A DNA stretch of 64,000 nucleotides from JABDFW01 sp035550215 (GCA_035550215.1 DASZPM010000026.1:62001-126000), one strand, 5' to 3'. Counted from the stretch's first letter, positions 7,130 to 16,266 are shown. Notes: generated by a model not told the origin, from the letters alone. A program made the numbers and translations.

Positions 7130-9467
7130 GGCACAGGACATTCAAAACAACCCGGGCTCAAACCACGGTAACAAGTTTGAACAGTTGGGCACAATTTTAC
7201 CTACGCCCAACGAATACCGTACAGCAAGCGGCGCGCCCGGCCCCAAATACTGGCAGCAAAGGGCAGATTATGATATTAAGTGCAGCCTTGACGAAGCCAA
7301 CACAAAACTTACCGGCAGCGAAACAATTACCTATTACAATAACAGCCCGGACCCGCTTACTTACCTGTGGCTGCAACTGGATGAAAACGAGCATAACACC
7401 CTGCGCAATGCCAACTACCAGGATGCATCAACCATTGGCGGCGCTGTTAATACAAACATGCTCGACCAGATGGAGGCTGCCAAAACCGACAATGGCTATG
7501 GAGATAACATTGAAAAAATTACTGACGCTGCGGGCAAACCGCTGCAATATACCATCAACAAAACCATGATGCGTATTGAGTTGCCGGCAACATTAAAACC
7601 AGGCCAGCAATTTATTTTTCATATTGACTGGAATTATAAAATAAGCGACCGTATGAAATATGGTGGCCGCGGTGGTTATGAAATGTTTCCCGAAGATGGC
7701 AATATGCTGTTCACCATGGCGCAGTGGTATCCCCGCCTTTGCGTGTACAGCGATTTCCAGGGCTGGCAAAACCACCAGTTTACAGGCCGCGGGGAGTTTG
7801 CCCTTACCTTCGGCAATTTTAAAGTGGCCATAACTGTACCGGCAGACCACGTTGTTGGCGCAACAGGACAATGCCAAAACTACCAGCAGGTACTTGATGC
7901 AAAGCATTTTGCCCGGTGGACGCAGGCACAAACCGCCAAAGAGCCCGTGATTATTTACTCATTGGACGAAGCCAAAGAAGCGGAAAAGCATAAAAGCACC
8001 TCAACCAAAACATGGATATTTAAGGCTGATATGGTACGCGATTTTGCCTGGACATCATCCCGCAAATTTGTATGGGATGCTATGCCTACCTATGTTGAAG
8101 GCAAAAAGATTATGTGCATGAGCTACTACAGCAAGGAGTCCTATGCATTATGGTCTAAATATTCCACCAAAGTGGTAGCCCATACAGTCAGAACATATTC
8201 TCATTTCACCTTCCCGTTCCCTTACCCGGTTGCGCAAAGTGTTGAAGCAGCCAACGGTATGGAATACCCTATGATTTGTTTTAACAACGGCCGTACGGAA
8301 AAAGATGGCACTTACAGCGAAGCTACCAAGAACGGTATGGTGGGAGTGATTATTCATGAAGTGGGGCATAACTTCTTCCCCATGATTGTAAACAGCGATG
8401 AGCGCCAGTGGACATGGATGGACGAAGGCCTGAATACTTTTTGCGAGTATTTGACAGAAGAATTGTTTGACAATAAATTTCCCACCCGCCGAGGCCCGGC
8501 CTGGACGATTGCGGAGTATATGAAGATGCCCAAAGACCAGTTGGAGCCTATTATGACGAACAGCGAAAACATTGTGCAGTTTGGGCCGAATGCTTATTCA
8601 AAACCATCAACCGCGCTGAATATATTGCGTGAAACCATTATGGGCCGCGACCTGTTTGACTATGCCTTTAAAGAATATGCGCGCCGCTGGGCATTTAAAC
8701 ACCCAACCCCCGCTGACTTTTTCCGTACCATGGAAGATGCCAGCGCTGAAGACCTGGATTGGTTTTGGAGAGGGTGGTTTTACGGCACAGACCCTGTGGA
8801 TATATCAGTAGACAGCGTAAAAGGTTTTGTGGTAGATGCCAACGCGCAGCCGAGAGCACTTGGCGGCCGTTTTGGTGGAGCAAGGGGCGGCGGTAACCGC
8901 GAAGCAGGGCTGACCCGGCCGCTGGTACCGGCCTTTGACGACATATCCAAAGTGCGCAACCGTGATGATAAGAACATCCATTTTTTAACTGATGTTGATA
9001 CCACCCTGCGTGATTTTTACTGGAAGTACGACCGTGGTATTGAGCCGTATGATTCAATTTACAAATTCAAACCGGCTGCTTTTGCTTTTGACAGCCTTGA
9101 TGAAGCGGAAAAAGCCAGGTACACAGGCAAATATTTGTACGAAGTATCTTTCAGCAACAAGGGTGGCCTGGTAATGCCTATTATAATTCAATGGACATTT
9201 ACTGATGGAACCAAAGAAGTTGACAGGATACCCGCACAAATATGGCGCAAAAACGAGCAGCATGTAACCAAGGTATTTTTGAAAGATAAAGAAGTTACGG
9301 GCATATTGCTTGACCCGATGCGTGAAACGGCTGATATTAATGAAAGCAACAACACATGGCCAAAAATGGATGAGCCAAGTAAAATCGCTATTTTTAAGGC
9401 AAGGCAGGCGGCACGTGGCTCAAGCCAGGGTACAGTAACCCCGATGGAGCACGCCACCCAAAAATAA
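7077..9467 (+). CDS. Secreted M1-family zinc metallopeptidase
   Basis: A 796-residue aminopeptidase-type protein. The ATG at 7077 gives a clear signal peptide (MRKLLMCAAATITLYTAKAQ); the ATG at 7065 adds only four residues. The zinc site is HEVGH at residues 427-431, and the third ligand, Glu450, lies in MDEGLNTFCEY, giving the HExxH-x18-E pattern of gluzincins. An N-terminal beta domain precedes it (YDIKCSLDEANTKLTGSETI), as usual in M1. The exopeptidase GxMEN motif is replaced by AANGMEYPMI. A likely export target is the periplasm or surface. It overlaps the HupE/UreJ-like gene and ends before a terminator. Confidence 0.92.
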   Translation: MRKLLMCAAATITLYTAKAQDIQNNPGSNHGNKFEQLGTILPTPNEYRTASGAPGPKYWQQRADYDIKCSLDEANTKLTGSETITYYNNSPDPLTYLWLQLDENEHNTLRNANYQDASTIGGAVNTNMLDQMEAAKTDNGYGDNIEKITDAAGKPLQYTINKTMMRIELPATLKPGQQFIFHIDWNYKISDRMKYGGRGGYEMFPEDGNMLFTMAQWYPRLCVYSDFQGWQNHQFTGRGEFALTFGNFKVAITVPADHVVGATGQCQNYQQVLDAKHFARWTQAQTAKEPVIIYSLDEAKEAEKHKSTSTKTWIFKADMVRDFAWTSSRKFVWDAMPTYVEGKKIMCMSYYSKESYALWSKYSTKVVAHTVRTYSHFTFPFPYPVAQSVEAANGMEYPMICFNNGRTEKDGTYSEATKNGMVGVIIHEVGHNFFPMIVNSDERQWTWMDEGLNTFCEYLTEELFDNKFPTRRGPAWTIAEYMKMPKDQLEPIMTNSENIVQFGPNAYSKPSTALNILRETIMGRDLFDYAFKEYARRWAFKHPTPADFFRTMEDASAEDLDWFWRGWFYGTDPVDISVDSVKGFVVDANAQPRALGGRFGGARGGGNREAGLTRPLVPAFDDISKVRNRDDKNIHFLTDVDTTLRDFYWKYDRGIEPYDSIYKFKPAAFAFDSLDEAEKARYTGKYLYEVSFSNKGGLVMPIIIQWTFTDGTKEVDRIPAQIWRKNEQHVTKVFLKDKEVTGILLDPMRETADINESNNTWPKMDEPSKIAIFKARQAARGSSQGTVTPMEHATQK

Positions 9468-9511
9468 AAGAGAAAGGAAAAACCAACGAGAAACCACATA
9501 CAGGAGAACAG

Positions 9512-9539
9512 CGCCACCAGCACGGTGGCGTTTGTTTTT
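9512..9539 (+). terminator. Rho-independent terminator after the M1 peptidase gene
   Basis: CGCCACC (9512-9518) pairs with GGTGGCG (9524-9530) around a 5-nt loop, followed by TTTGTTTTT. It lies 45 nt after the peptidase stop codon. Confidence 0.85.
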
Positions 9540-9617
9540 ACATTACTGCTAATAAATTTCGTGGTTTAGGTAAAAGATAATAGCTTACCGCCTTTATTCC
9601 CAACTTAAACAATTACC

Positions 9618-10001
9618 ATGCAAACCTCAGCCATAAAACTCTTGTTATGCTCAGCCCTGCTATCCATTATTTTCTTTGCCTGTAAGCCCGCAGGGCCGCA
9701 ACAAGTAATTGCAGGCACATGGATAGAGCGGGGGGCAATGGATTCCCTGAGTGAAGACAGGGTTACCTTTGACAAAGACAGTACAGTTTTATCCCAGTCG
9801 TTTACCAACGGCCACCCTGCGGGCGTTAAGGATACCGCCGTATATAAATTCAGCGCCGACGAAAAATATATGATTGTTTCCCCCCGGAACAATGCCGGCT
9901 CAATAAAGCTAAAAATTATAGAACTAAAAGGAGATATTTTCAAGTTTATGCCTGAGGAAGAAGGCGCACATGACACTATTACAATGAAACGAATGAAATA
10001 G
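9618..10001 (+). CDS. Small hypothetical lipoprotein
   Basis: A 127-residue protein that starts with a lipoprotein signal (SAIKLLLCSALLSIIFFAC), with Cys22 as the expected lipidation site. The mature part is short and beta-rich (AGTWIERGAMDSLSEDRVTF, AVYKFSADEKYMIV, SIKLKIIELKGDIFKFM), a layout like lipocalin-type or DUF4488-like small lipoproteins, but no family is firmly recognised. It stands alone between the terminator of the M1 gene and the fucosidase gene. Confidence 0.65.
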   Translation: MQTSAIKLLLCSALLSIIFFACKPAGPQQVIAGTWIERGAMDSLSEDRVTFDKDSTVLSQSFTNGHPAGVKDTAVYKFSADEKYMIVSPRNNAGSIKLKIIELKGDIFKFMPEEEGAHDTITMKRMK

Positions 10002-10170
10002 AAAACACTTGCGAAAAAATTTCTCTTTACTAAATTCTGGCAGGCAAATGGTACAGGCTTTTCGCCGGTTTAATGATTTAGCGGTATACTAATACCCATG
10101 CCTGCGCGCTTAACTATTTTTTGTAGCTTTCACCCCGTACACAAAATCTCTCACTGCAACCTGTTGTCTC

Positions 10171-11562
10171 ATGAAAAAAGTTTGCCTTCTCATTTTATCA
10201 ATGCTTCTTCTCAAATTATCATTCTCACAAACATATACACCCGACTGGCAATCGCTTGATGCACGGCCCATACCGCAGTGGTTTACCGATGCCAAGTTTG
10301 GCATTTTTATACATTGGGGGGTGTACTCGGTGCCGGCATGGGGGCCTACTGCAAAAGATGGCGCCGGTGTATATGACCGCTATGCCGAATGGTATTGGTA
10401 CAGGCTGATGGATACCAGCGCAGGCGGCAAAAAGGTGCATGATATGTTTAAAAACTTTCATGATAAAACATACGGGCCCGGTTTTAAATACCAGGATTTT
10501 GCAAACAGTTTTACTGCAAGTATGTTCAACCCTGCACAATGGGCGGATATTATAAAATCATCCGGGGCCAAATATGTTGTGCTTACCTCCAAGCACCATG
10601 AAGGCTTTACCCTATGGCCGAGCAAACAATCATGGAACTGGAATGCCGTTGATGTTGGCCCGCACCGCGACCTTGCGGGAGAACTTAGTGATGCAGTAAA
10701 AAAAGCAGGGCTGCACATGGGTTTTTATTACTCGCTGTACGAATGGTTTAACCCCTTGTATAAAACAAACCTTAACGCTTACGTGGACGACCACATGATA
10801 CCGCAGATGAAAGACCTGGTTACAAGGTACCACCCAGATATTTTGTGGACAGATGGTGAGTGGGAGCATACGGCTGCACAATGGAAAAGCGAGCAGTTTT
10901 TAAGCTGGCTGTATAATGACTCACCTGTAAAAGATAATGTAGTGGTGAACGACCGTTGGGGGAGTGATACAAGAAGCAAGCACGGTGGCTTTTACACTAC
11001 CGAATATGACCTTGAAGGCACTAATAATTTAAAGGATAAAGTAATTGAACACCCGTGGGAAGAATGCCGCGGCATAGGCGAATCATTCGGGTATAACCGG
11101 AATGAAGATTTGGCTGATTACCAAACCTCGGATGAGCTGGTAAAAGTACTCATAGAAAAAGTATCACGCGGTGGTAACCTGCTGCTTGATATCGGCCCCA
11201 CCGCTGATGGCCGCATACCTGTAATTATGCAGCAGCGCCTTAAAGATATAGGTGACTGGCTGGCTATAAACGGCGATGCCATTTATGCCACTACGCAATG
11301 GGCCGGCGCACCCGCTACTAAACAGGCTGATGTTTATTACACAGCTAAAGGTAAAGACCTTTATGTGCTTTGCACCACTTATCCTTCACAGCCGCTTGAT
11401 GTGGCAGGTATTAAAAAGCCGGTTTCGGTAACACTGCTGGGCTTTAGCGGCAGCGTTAAATCGTCGTTCAAAAAAAATATGCTTAGCATACAACCACCGG
11501 CGCTGCCCGCAGGCAATAAGCTGCAATTTGCCTGGGTTTTTAAGGTAGAAGGGGCTATGTAA
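10171..11562 (+). CDS. Secreted alpha-L-fucosidase, GH29
   Basis: A 463-residue glycoside hydrolase with a signal peptide (KKVCLLILSMLLLKLSFSQ). GH29 hallmarks are WFTDAKFGIFIHWGVYSVPAW, YVVLTSKHHEGFTLWPS and ILWTDGEWE; Asp228 in the last is the expected nucleophile. NLLLDIGPTADGRIP is the conserved end of the TIM barrel, and a short beta domain follows. The enzyme removes terminal alpha-L-fucose from glycans with retention of configuration. It is not in a visible polysaccharide utilisation locus, though a GH78 rhamnosidase lies about 10 kb away. The next gene follows after 67 nt. Confidence 0.93.
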   Translation: MKKVCLLILSMLLLKLSFSQTYTPDWQSLDARPIPQWFTDAKFGIFIHWGVYSVPAWGPTAKDGAGVYDRYAEWYWYRLMDTSAGGKKVHDMFKNFHDKTYGPGFKYQDFANSFTASMFNPAQWADIIKSSGAKYVVLTSKHHEGFTLWPSKQSWNWNAVDVGPHRDLAGELSDAVKKAGLHMGFYYSLYEWFNPLYKTNLNAYVDDHMIPQMKDLVTRYHPDILWTDGEWEHTAAQWKSEQFLSWLYNDSPVKDNVVVNDRWGSDTRSKHGGFYTTEYDLEGTNNLKDKVIEHPWEECRGIGESFGYNRNEDLADYQTSDELVKVLIEKVSRGGNLLLDIGPTADGRIPVIMQQRLKDIGDWLAINGDAIYATTQWAGAPATKQADVYYTAKGKDLYVLCTTYPSQPLDVAGIKKPVSVTLLGFSGSVKSSFKKNMLSIQPPALPAGNKLQFAWVFKVEGAM

Positions 11563-11595
11563 TACACTTTAAGAAATATGTAACGCATAGAATTT

Positions 11596-11630
11596 TACAA
11601 CAAGCCGTAATACTAAGTAAACTTGTTGTA
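11596..11630 (+). promoter_or_regulatory. Inverted repeat touching the start codon of the 11630 gene
   Basis: TACAACAAG (11596-11604) and CTTGTTGTA (11622-11630) are exact reverse complements with 17 nt between. The right arm includes the A of the ATG, so a hairpin or a bound protein could block translation or transcription. Function is inferred only from position. Confidence 0.35.
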
Positions 11631-12742
11631 TGAAAGCCACTGCCCTGCTTGCCCTTTCATTCCTGTTGTGCACAACAATTTTTGCGCAGCGCCAGCCTCC
11701 ATATTCTTATTTTCAAAACCACCAGCAATGGTACCTTGGGGAAGCAGCAAGCCGCCTGCCCGACTTGTATAAAAGAGGCGAGTACGACAGTATACTTGCT
11801 TACATTAATGTAACGGCTAAAGCTACCAACCACCCCTATGTTTTCGCTACAAGGTTGCTGGTAAATATTCAGCTAAACAGGTTAGATACAGCCCTTTTAA
11901 ACAGTGAACATTTTTTGGATTCATTACAGATGTATGCCTTTTTTGTACGGCAATCGCAGGCAATAACACCGGCTGTAAGCGATGAACCCGGCAGCCGCCT
12001 GGAAGATATACCGTACGATGACAGGTTGTTTTTATTTGATGCCGTTTGGGCGCGCCTTTTGCCCCAATCAAAACAATTGGACAGTACCGAAACGTTTCTG
12101 TGCAATGTAATTGCCGGTAAAGTGGAAAGCCCTGTTGCTACCATACGGGCAAACCGCAGCAAATATCCTGCGCTTGATTCTCTTATAACTAAGAGGGAAA
12201 CCAGGTGGCGAAACCACCCCGGCGGCAATATTGCGTACGATGTGGGCATGTGGGTGCCTGTGGGTAATGCATCAATACTCGGCGTGCACCCGTCGGTAGG
12301 CCTTGTGCTTGGGTGGCGAAACAAGCTTAACCAGGTTGACCTTAACCTTAGTATCCGCCTTGGGCGTACACCGCAGGATTACGTGGTACTAAGAAGTGAT
12401 TCCTTATACAACAGGCATTTTTTTACCGGCGGTTATGCAGGTTTGGAGTACACAAGATATTTATACCATACCCTGCACTTTGAACTGGGCGTTAAGGCAG
12501 GCGCAGGGTATGATTCTTTTGATATAGCCAGTAACGATAACAACAACTCAAATGATTACCTTAAGCCTTTTGAGATAGCGTCGTTAAACCTTAATGCCGG
12601 CTTTAGCATGAATTACTTTTTTAATTCCACCGGCTATATCGGGCTTGAAGGCAAGTTTAACCATATACATTATCACAATAAGGGCGGCACACCTCTTGAC
12701 GGCAACGCTTATACCATTACACTTCTTATCGGGCACAACTAA
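11630..12742 (+). CDS. Hypothetical secreted protein with C-terminal beta-barrel-like domain
   Basis: A 370-residue protein with a signal peptide (KATALLALSFLLCTTIFAQ). Residues about 20 to 190 are helical and look like a degenerate TPR region (LPDLYKRGEYDSILAYINVT, LLVNIQLNRLDTALL). From about residue 200 the pattern changes to alternating beta strands (IAYDVGMWVPVG, HPSVGLVLGWRN, VDLNLSIRLGRT, HFELGVKAGAGYD, YIGLEGKFNHIHY) as in small outer-membrane barrels. No specific family is recognised. It follows the fucosidase gene by 67 nt on the same strand. Confidence 0.65.
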   Translation: MKATALLALSFLLCTTIFAQRQPPYSYFQNHQQWYLGEAASRLPDLYKRGEYDSILAYINVTAKATNHPYVFATRLLVNIQLNRLDTALLNSEHFLDSLQMYAFFVRQSQAITPAVSDEPGSRLEDIPYDDRLFLFDAVWARLLPQSKQLDSTETFLCNVIAGKVESPVATIRANRSKYPALDSLITKRETRWRNHPGGNIAYDVGMWVPVGNASILGVHPSVGLVLGWRNKLNQVDLNLSIRLGRTPQDYVVLRSDSLYNRHFFTGGYAGLEYTRYLYHTLHFELGVKAGAGYDSFDIASNDNNNSNDYLKPFEIASLNLNAGFSMNYFFNSTGYIGLEGKFNHIHYHNKGGTPLDGNAYTITLLIGHN

Positions 12743-12762
12743 TACCGCCTTACAGCAAGAGT

Positions 12763-12948
12763 TCACTTTTTATTGCCCGCGGTATTTTTGTCCCCGGCAG
12801 CTTTCAGCCTGCCTGCTTCTTTCAGCTTTTGGTTCAATATCCACTCTATTTGCCCGTTAACGCTGCGAAATTCATCATTAGCCCATTTCTCAAGGGCTTT
12901 ATACGTTTCTTCGTCAATCCGCAAAACAAAACTCTTCTTCAAAACCAA
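12763..12948 (-). CDS. Ribbon-helix-helix (Arc-like) DNA-binding protein
   Basis: A 61-residue protein whose first 45 residues match the ribbon-helix-helix fold: a strand with alternating residues (KKSFVLRIDEE), helix one (TYKALEKWANDEF) and helix two (SVNGQIEWILNQKLKEA). The basic, Ala-rich tail is probably disordered. It follows the SPFH gene by 42 nt in the same direction. Small RHH proteins of this kind recur next to SPFH genes in several phyla. It may bind the palindrome at the promoter of this unit and so be an autoregulator; that is inference. Confidence 0.75.
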   Translation of the reverse strand: MVLKKSFVLRIDEETYKALEKWANDEFRSVNGQIEWILNQKLKEAGRLKAAGDKNTAGNKK

Positions 12949-12990
12949 AGCATTTATATACGAGCTAATAGATTTAATATTTACGCGCCA

Positions 12991-13869
12991 CTATTGATAT
13001 AATGTGCCCGTGTTCAATACAGGGGTAGCGGCCTTTTCACCACATAATACTACCATCAGGTTGCTTACCATCGATGCCTTTTTTTCTTCATCAAGTTGCA
13101 CTATATCTTTTTTACTCAGCATTTCAAGCGCCAGTTCAACCATGCCCACAGCGCCTTCTACTATTTTAAACCTGGCAGCAACAATAGCGGTAGCCTGCTG
13201 GCGCTGCAGCATGGCGCCTGCAATTTCGGCGGCGTATGCAAGGTGGCTTATGCGGGCCTCCTTTATAATAATGCCAGACCTCGCAAGGCGGTCGTTCAAT
13301 TCATTCTCGAGTAAAGCGGTTACCTTTTCGCCGCCGTCACGCAAGGTTATATCAGCGGTTACATCCTCCATCTGGTCATAGGGGCAGGTAGTGGCAAGGT
13401 GCCTTACTGCTGATTCGCTTTGTATTTTCACATACTCGGCATAATTGCTTACTTCAAAAGTGGCTTTGTAGGTATCCTGCACCTGCCATACAATTACAGC
13501 CGCAATTTCAATGGGGTTACCCATTTTATCATTTACTTTCAGCTTGTTGCTTTCAAAGTTATTTACCCTTAAGGAGAGGCGTGTTTTACCATACAGCGGG
13601 TTTACAAAACGTAAGCCGTTTTCTTTGGCTGTACCTACATATTTACCAAAAAAAGTGCATACTACTGATTGGTTTGGGTTAATAACCGTAAGCCCTTTGA
13701 ACAGGAATATAGCTGTAATAAACAACACAATTCCCAGCCAAAATATGGGTGAAGGCGGCTCACTTTTGCCGTTAATGCCCGTGGCAAATAAATATATACC
13801 GGCAACCATACTTACAAGCGCCAGCAGCAGGGCAAGAAACCCGGGCACTGGTGTTATGTTCTTTTCCAT
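12991..13869 (-). CDS. SPFH/Band 7 domain membrane protein
   Basis: A 292-residue protein with two N-terminal hydrophobic helices (FLALLLALVSMVAGIYLFATG and IFWLGIVLFITAIFLF), followed by a Band 7 domain (residues about 65-265): VINPNQSVVCTFFGKYVGT, LRVNNFESNKLKVNDKMGNPIEIAAVIVW and IIIKEARISHLAYA. SPFH proteins form membrane-anchored oligomers that organise microdomains or regulate proteases; the exact role here is unknown. It heads a two-gene unit with the RHH protein and has a strong promoter overlapped by a palindrome. Confidence 0.88.
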   Translation of the reverse strand: MEKNITPVPGFLALLLALVSMVAGIYLFATGINGKSEPPSPIFWLGIVLFITAIFLFKGLTVINPNQSVVCTFFGKYVGTAKENGLRFVNPLYGKTRLSLRVNNFESNKLKVNDKMGNPIEIAAVIVWQVQDTYKATFEVSNYAEYVKIQSESAVRHLATTCPYDQMEDVTADITLRDGGEKVTALLENELNDRLARSGIIIKEARISHLAYAAEIAGAMLQRQQATAIVAARFKIVEGAVGMVELALEMLSKKDIVQLDEEKKASMVSNLMVVLCGEKAATPVLNTGTLYQ

Positions 13870-13876
13870 AAAAATC

Positions 13877-13929
13877 GTTTTGATATTGTTTTGATATCAA
13901 AAGTATATTAACCAGGCTATTTGTCAAAA
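13877..13929 (-). promoter_or_regulatory. Promoter with overlapping palindromic operator upstream of the SPFH gene
   Basis: On the minus strand TTTTG (13929-13925) is followed after 19 nt by TACTTTTG (13905-13898), a perfect Bacteroidota -33/-7 pair. The -7 box overlaps a perfect 14-bp palindrome, TTTTGATATCAAAA (13889-13902). The half GTTTTGATAT is repeated 11 bp away on the plus strand (13877-13886 and 13888-13897), one helical turn apart. The arrangement suits a repressor, possibly the RHH protein of the same unit. Confidence 0.65.
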
Positions 13930-13958
13930 TCTTATTTTTATGCGGTAAAATTTACAGT

Positions 13959-14780
13959 ATGAAAGGAAAGCTGGTGATATTGGTGCTGTTATTATTTGTA
14001 CACCTTGCTGCTTTTGCAGGAATAGTTGATACCGTTAATATTCGCAGCATGGCCATGCAAAAAGATATAAAATGTGTAGTAATAGAGCCTGATGCCTACG
14101 CCCAAAATAGCGCCCGCTTACCTGTATTATATTTACTGCATGGCTATAGCGGCAATTACAGTGACTGGATTACGAAGGTGCCCGCAATACAGCATTATGC
14201 CGATGAGTACAATATTATAATAGTTTGCCCGGACGGTGCGTTCAGCAGTTGGTATTTTGACAGCCCTGTTGACAGTACCATGCGGTATGAAACATACATT
14301 GCCAAAGAAGTACCTGCTTACATTGATGCACATTATCACACAATTGCTGACAGAACCGGGCGGGCCATTACCGGCTTGAGCATGGGCGGCCACGGCGGGT
14401 TGTTTTTGGGCCTGCGTCATGCGGAAACATTTGGCGCCTGCGGCAGCATGAGTGGTGGTGTTGACCTGAATGATTCAAGGGGCAAATTTGACATTGACAG
14501 GAGAATTGGCGATACTGTTACTCATGCAGACAACTGGCTTAAATATTCCGTAAGCCATATTATTGAAAACAAGCCGGCATACCCGCTGCACATTATTTTT
14601 GACTGCGGCACAGAAGACTTTTTTTATAAAATAAACCATGCACTGCATGAAAAAATGGTTCAGTTACATATTCCGCATGATTATATTGAGCGCCCCGGCG
14701 GCCATAGCTGGGAGTACTGGAGCAACTCTATAAAATACCAGTTGCTCTTCTTCCATGACTATTTTTCATCGGCGCAATAA
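13959..14780 (+). CDS. Secreted esterase of the esterase D / tributyrin esterase type
   Basis: A 273-residue alpha/beta hydrolase with a signal peptide (KGKLVILVLLLFVHLAAFA). The nucleophile is Ser141 in GLSMGGHGG, the acid is probably Asp in FDCGTEDFF and the base His in GGHSWEYW. The LPVLYLLHGYSGNYSDW oxyanion-hole region and YETYIAKEVPAYID are typical for the esterase D family (PF00756), which includes S-formylglutathione hydrolase, feruloyl and tributyrin esterases. The natural ester is unknown; export suggests a role in breakdown of acetylated or feruloylated material. It diverges from the SPFH gene. Confidence 0.87.
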   Translation: MKGKLVILVLLLFVHLAAFAGIVDTVNIRSMAMQKDIKCVVIEPDAYAQNSARLPVLYLLHGYSGNYSDWITKVPAIQHYADEYNIIIVCPDGAFSSWYFDSPVDSTMRYETYIAKEVPAYIDAHYHTIADRTGRAITGLSMGGHGGLFLGLRHAETFGACGSMSGGVDLNDSRGKFDIDRRIGDTVTHADNWLKYSVSHIIENKPAYPLHIIFDCGTEDFFYKINHALHEKMVQLHIPHDYIERPGGHSWEYWSNSIKYQLLFFHDYFSSAQ

Positions 14781-14818
14781 AAGGTAATACCTACATTTAG
14801 CGTAACAAACGATTGCTT

Positions 14819-15457
14819 ATGGGTACATGGCTTTCAACTGACATTGAACGAGTGCTTGTGGCGCTACTGATAGGCGCGGTTATTGGCGCAGAGCGGGAAT
14901 ACCGTTCCAAATCCGCCGGGCTCCGCACCATGATTTTAGTTTGCACAGGCTCCTGCGTATTCACCCTTGTTTCACTTAATCTTGGCGCACCTGACAATAT
15001 TGACCGGATAGCCGCTAATATTATTACCGGTATAGGTTTTATTGGCGCTGGCGTAATATTTAAAGATGCCAACCGGGTAACAGGTATTACCACTGCCACT
15101 ACAATATGGGTGGTTGCTGCCCTTGGCATGGAAGCAGGGGCCGGCAATTATTTAACAGCTTTTATTATAACTGCTATTATACTTGTAGTGCTAATAATGC
15201 TAATATATGTGCAGGATGCTATTGGCGAAGTAAACCAGTTGCGTAATTACCGCATTGTTTGCGCGTACCAGGCAGAGACTTTACACAAATACGAGGCGCT
15301 GTTTAAAAAGCACCATCTAAAGCCATTGCGCGGCAGGCAAAGCAAAAAAGAAAGTTTAATTACGGGCAACTGGCTGGTGCAGGGGGCTGTACAAAACCAT
15401 GAAGCGCTTATAGCAGAATTACTAAAGGACAGGGATATTATTGAATTTGATTTTTAA
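14819..15457 (+). CDS. MgtC/SapB family membrane protein
   Basis: A 212-residue protein with an N-terminal MgtC membrane domain: VALLIGAVIGAEREYRSKSA, the LRTMILVCTGSCVFTLVS helix, ITGIGFIGAGVIFKD and TGITTATTIWVVAALGM. After about residue 135 comes a cytosolic ACT-like domain. MgtC-type proteins are linked to growth in low magnesium and to control of ATP synthase in Salmonella, but distant members such as this one have no proven role. The ATG at 14819 is preferred over a TTG two codons upstream. It follows the esterase gene by 38 nt. Confidence 0.87.
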   Translation: MGTWLSTDIERVLVALLIGAVIGAEREYRSKSAGLRTMILVCTGSCVFTLVSLNLGAPDNIDRIAANIITGIGFIGAGVIFKDANRVTGITTATTIWVVAALGMEAGAGNYLTAFIITAIILVVLIMLIYVQDAIGEVNQLRNYRIVCAYQAETLHKYEALFKKHHLKPLRGRQSKKESLITGNWLVQGAVQNHEALIAELLKDRDIIEFDF

Positions 15458-15480
15458 CTACCTGCAGCCCTGTAACCGGG

Positions 15481-16197
15481 TTAGTTACCGGTTTGGCCGT
15501 CACGCACCTTAATGCTTTTTTTGCCGGCATTTTTCTTTTCGTATGCCTTTACTTCGGGTGGTACTTTATCGTCTTTTTTAGCGAGAGAGGAATCTCTTCG
15601 TGCAAGCTGAACGGGTATGCGGCCTGCGTAAGGATTGACAGCATTTTTAGCCGGGCCAATGGGTTTATTGGTAATTGGGTCAACCTGTTGGCCAAGTACG
15701 TAGGTTACCTGTTTTGTAACCAGGCCCGTTTGGGGGTCATAAAAAGTCCAGGTTCCGTGCTCAACGGTACTTGCGTCAATTTTAATTACCCGCAGGTAAA
15801 TTTTATCCGGGTCGTCGAGGCTGGGCACCTGTATGGTATCATAGGGGTTATCGGGGTTGGTGGCCCTCCAGCTTTCCTCGTGTTCCAGGCCCATTAAAGT
15901 GTAATAATCGCAAATACCATCCTTTACCCCCCACTTGTAGTTTTCAATAGCCAGTATATCGCCGTGTATACTGTACCTTCTCCACATTCCCTCTTTCTTA
16001 TCGTTCAAAAAAACACCCTCTTCGCTATACCCGGGGTTACCATATTTGGCAGGTACGTTTACCACCCATTTGCCCTGTTTAAGGTTACTGTAATCAGTGC
16101 AGTTAAGCGTATCATGCTTTATACCTATTATATAGGTTTTGCACTGGCTGTACGCCTGTGTACTTAACAATAAACCAATTATTAAAAACCACCGCAT
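15481..16197 (-). CDS. Hypothetical secreted protein with MORN-like repeats
   Basis: A 238-residue protein with a signal peptide (RWFLIIGLLLSTQAYSQ). The middle has phrases typical of MORN-variant antitoxin-like repeats: NLKQGKWVV, EGVFLNDKKEGMWRRYSIHG, NYKWGVKDGICDYYTLMG and VEHGTWTFYDPQTG. The tail after residue 180 is charged and low in complexity, ending in a Lys-rich stretch. Such proteins occur widely in Bacteroidota without a known role. It precedes the BamA/TamA-type barrel gene's stop on the same strand (69 nt apart), so the two may share a transcript. Confidence 0.6.
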   Translation of the reverse strand: MRWFLIIGLLLSTQAYSQCKTYIIGIKHDTLNCTDYSNLKQGKWVVNVPAKYGNPGYSEEGVFLNDKKEGMWRRYSIHGDILAIENYKWGVKDGICDYYTLMGLEHEESWRATNPDNPYDTIQVPSLDDPDKIYLRVIKIDASTVEHGTWTFYDPQTGLVTKQVTYVLGQQVDPITNKPIGPAKNAVNPYAGRIPVQLARRDSSLAKKDDKVPPEVKAYEKKNAGKKSIKVRDGQTGN

Positions 16198-16266
16198 AGG
16201 CAATATTTGTATAAAGGTATGATAATGTTATAACGAAGATTGTGCCGTTTAATTGCCGCGGGCAGG

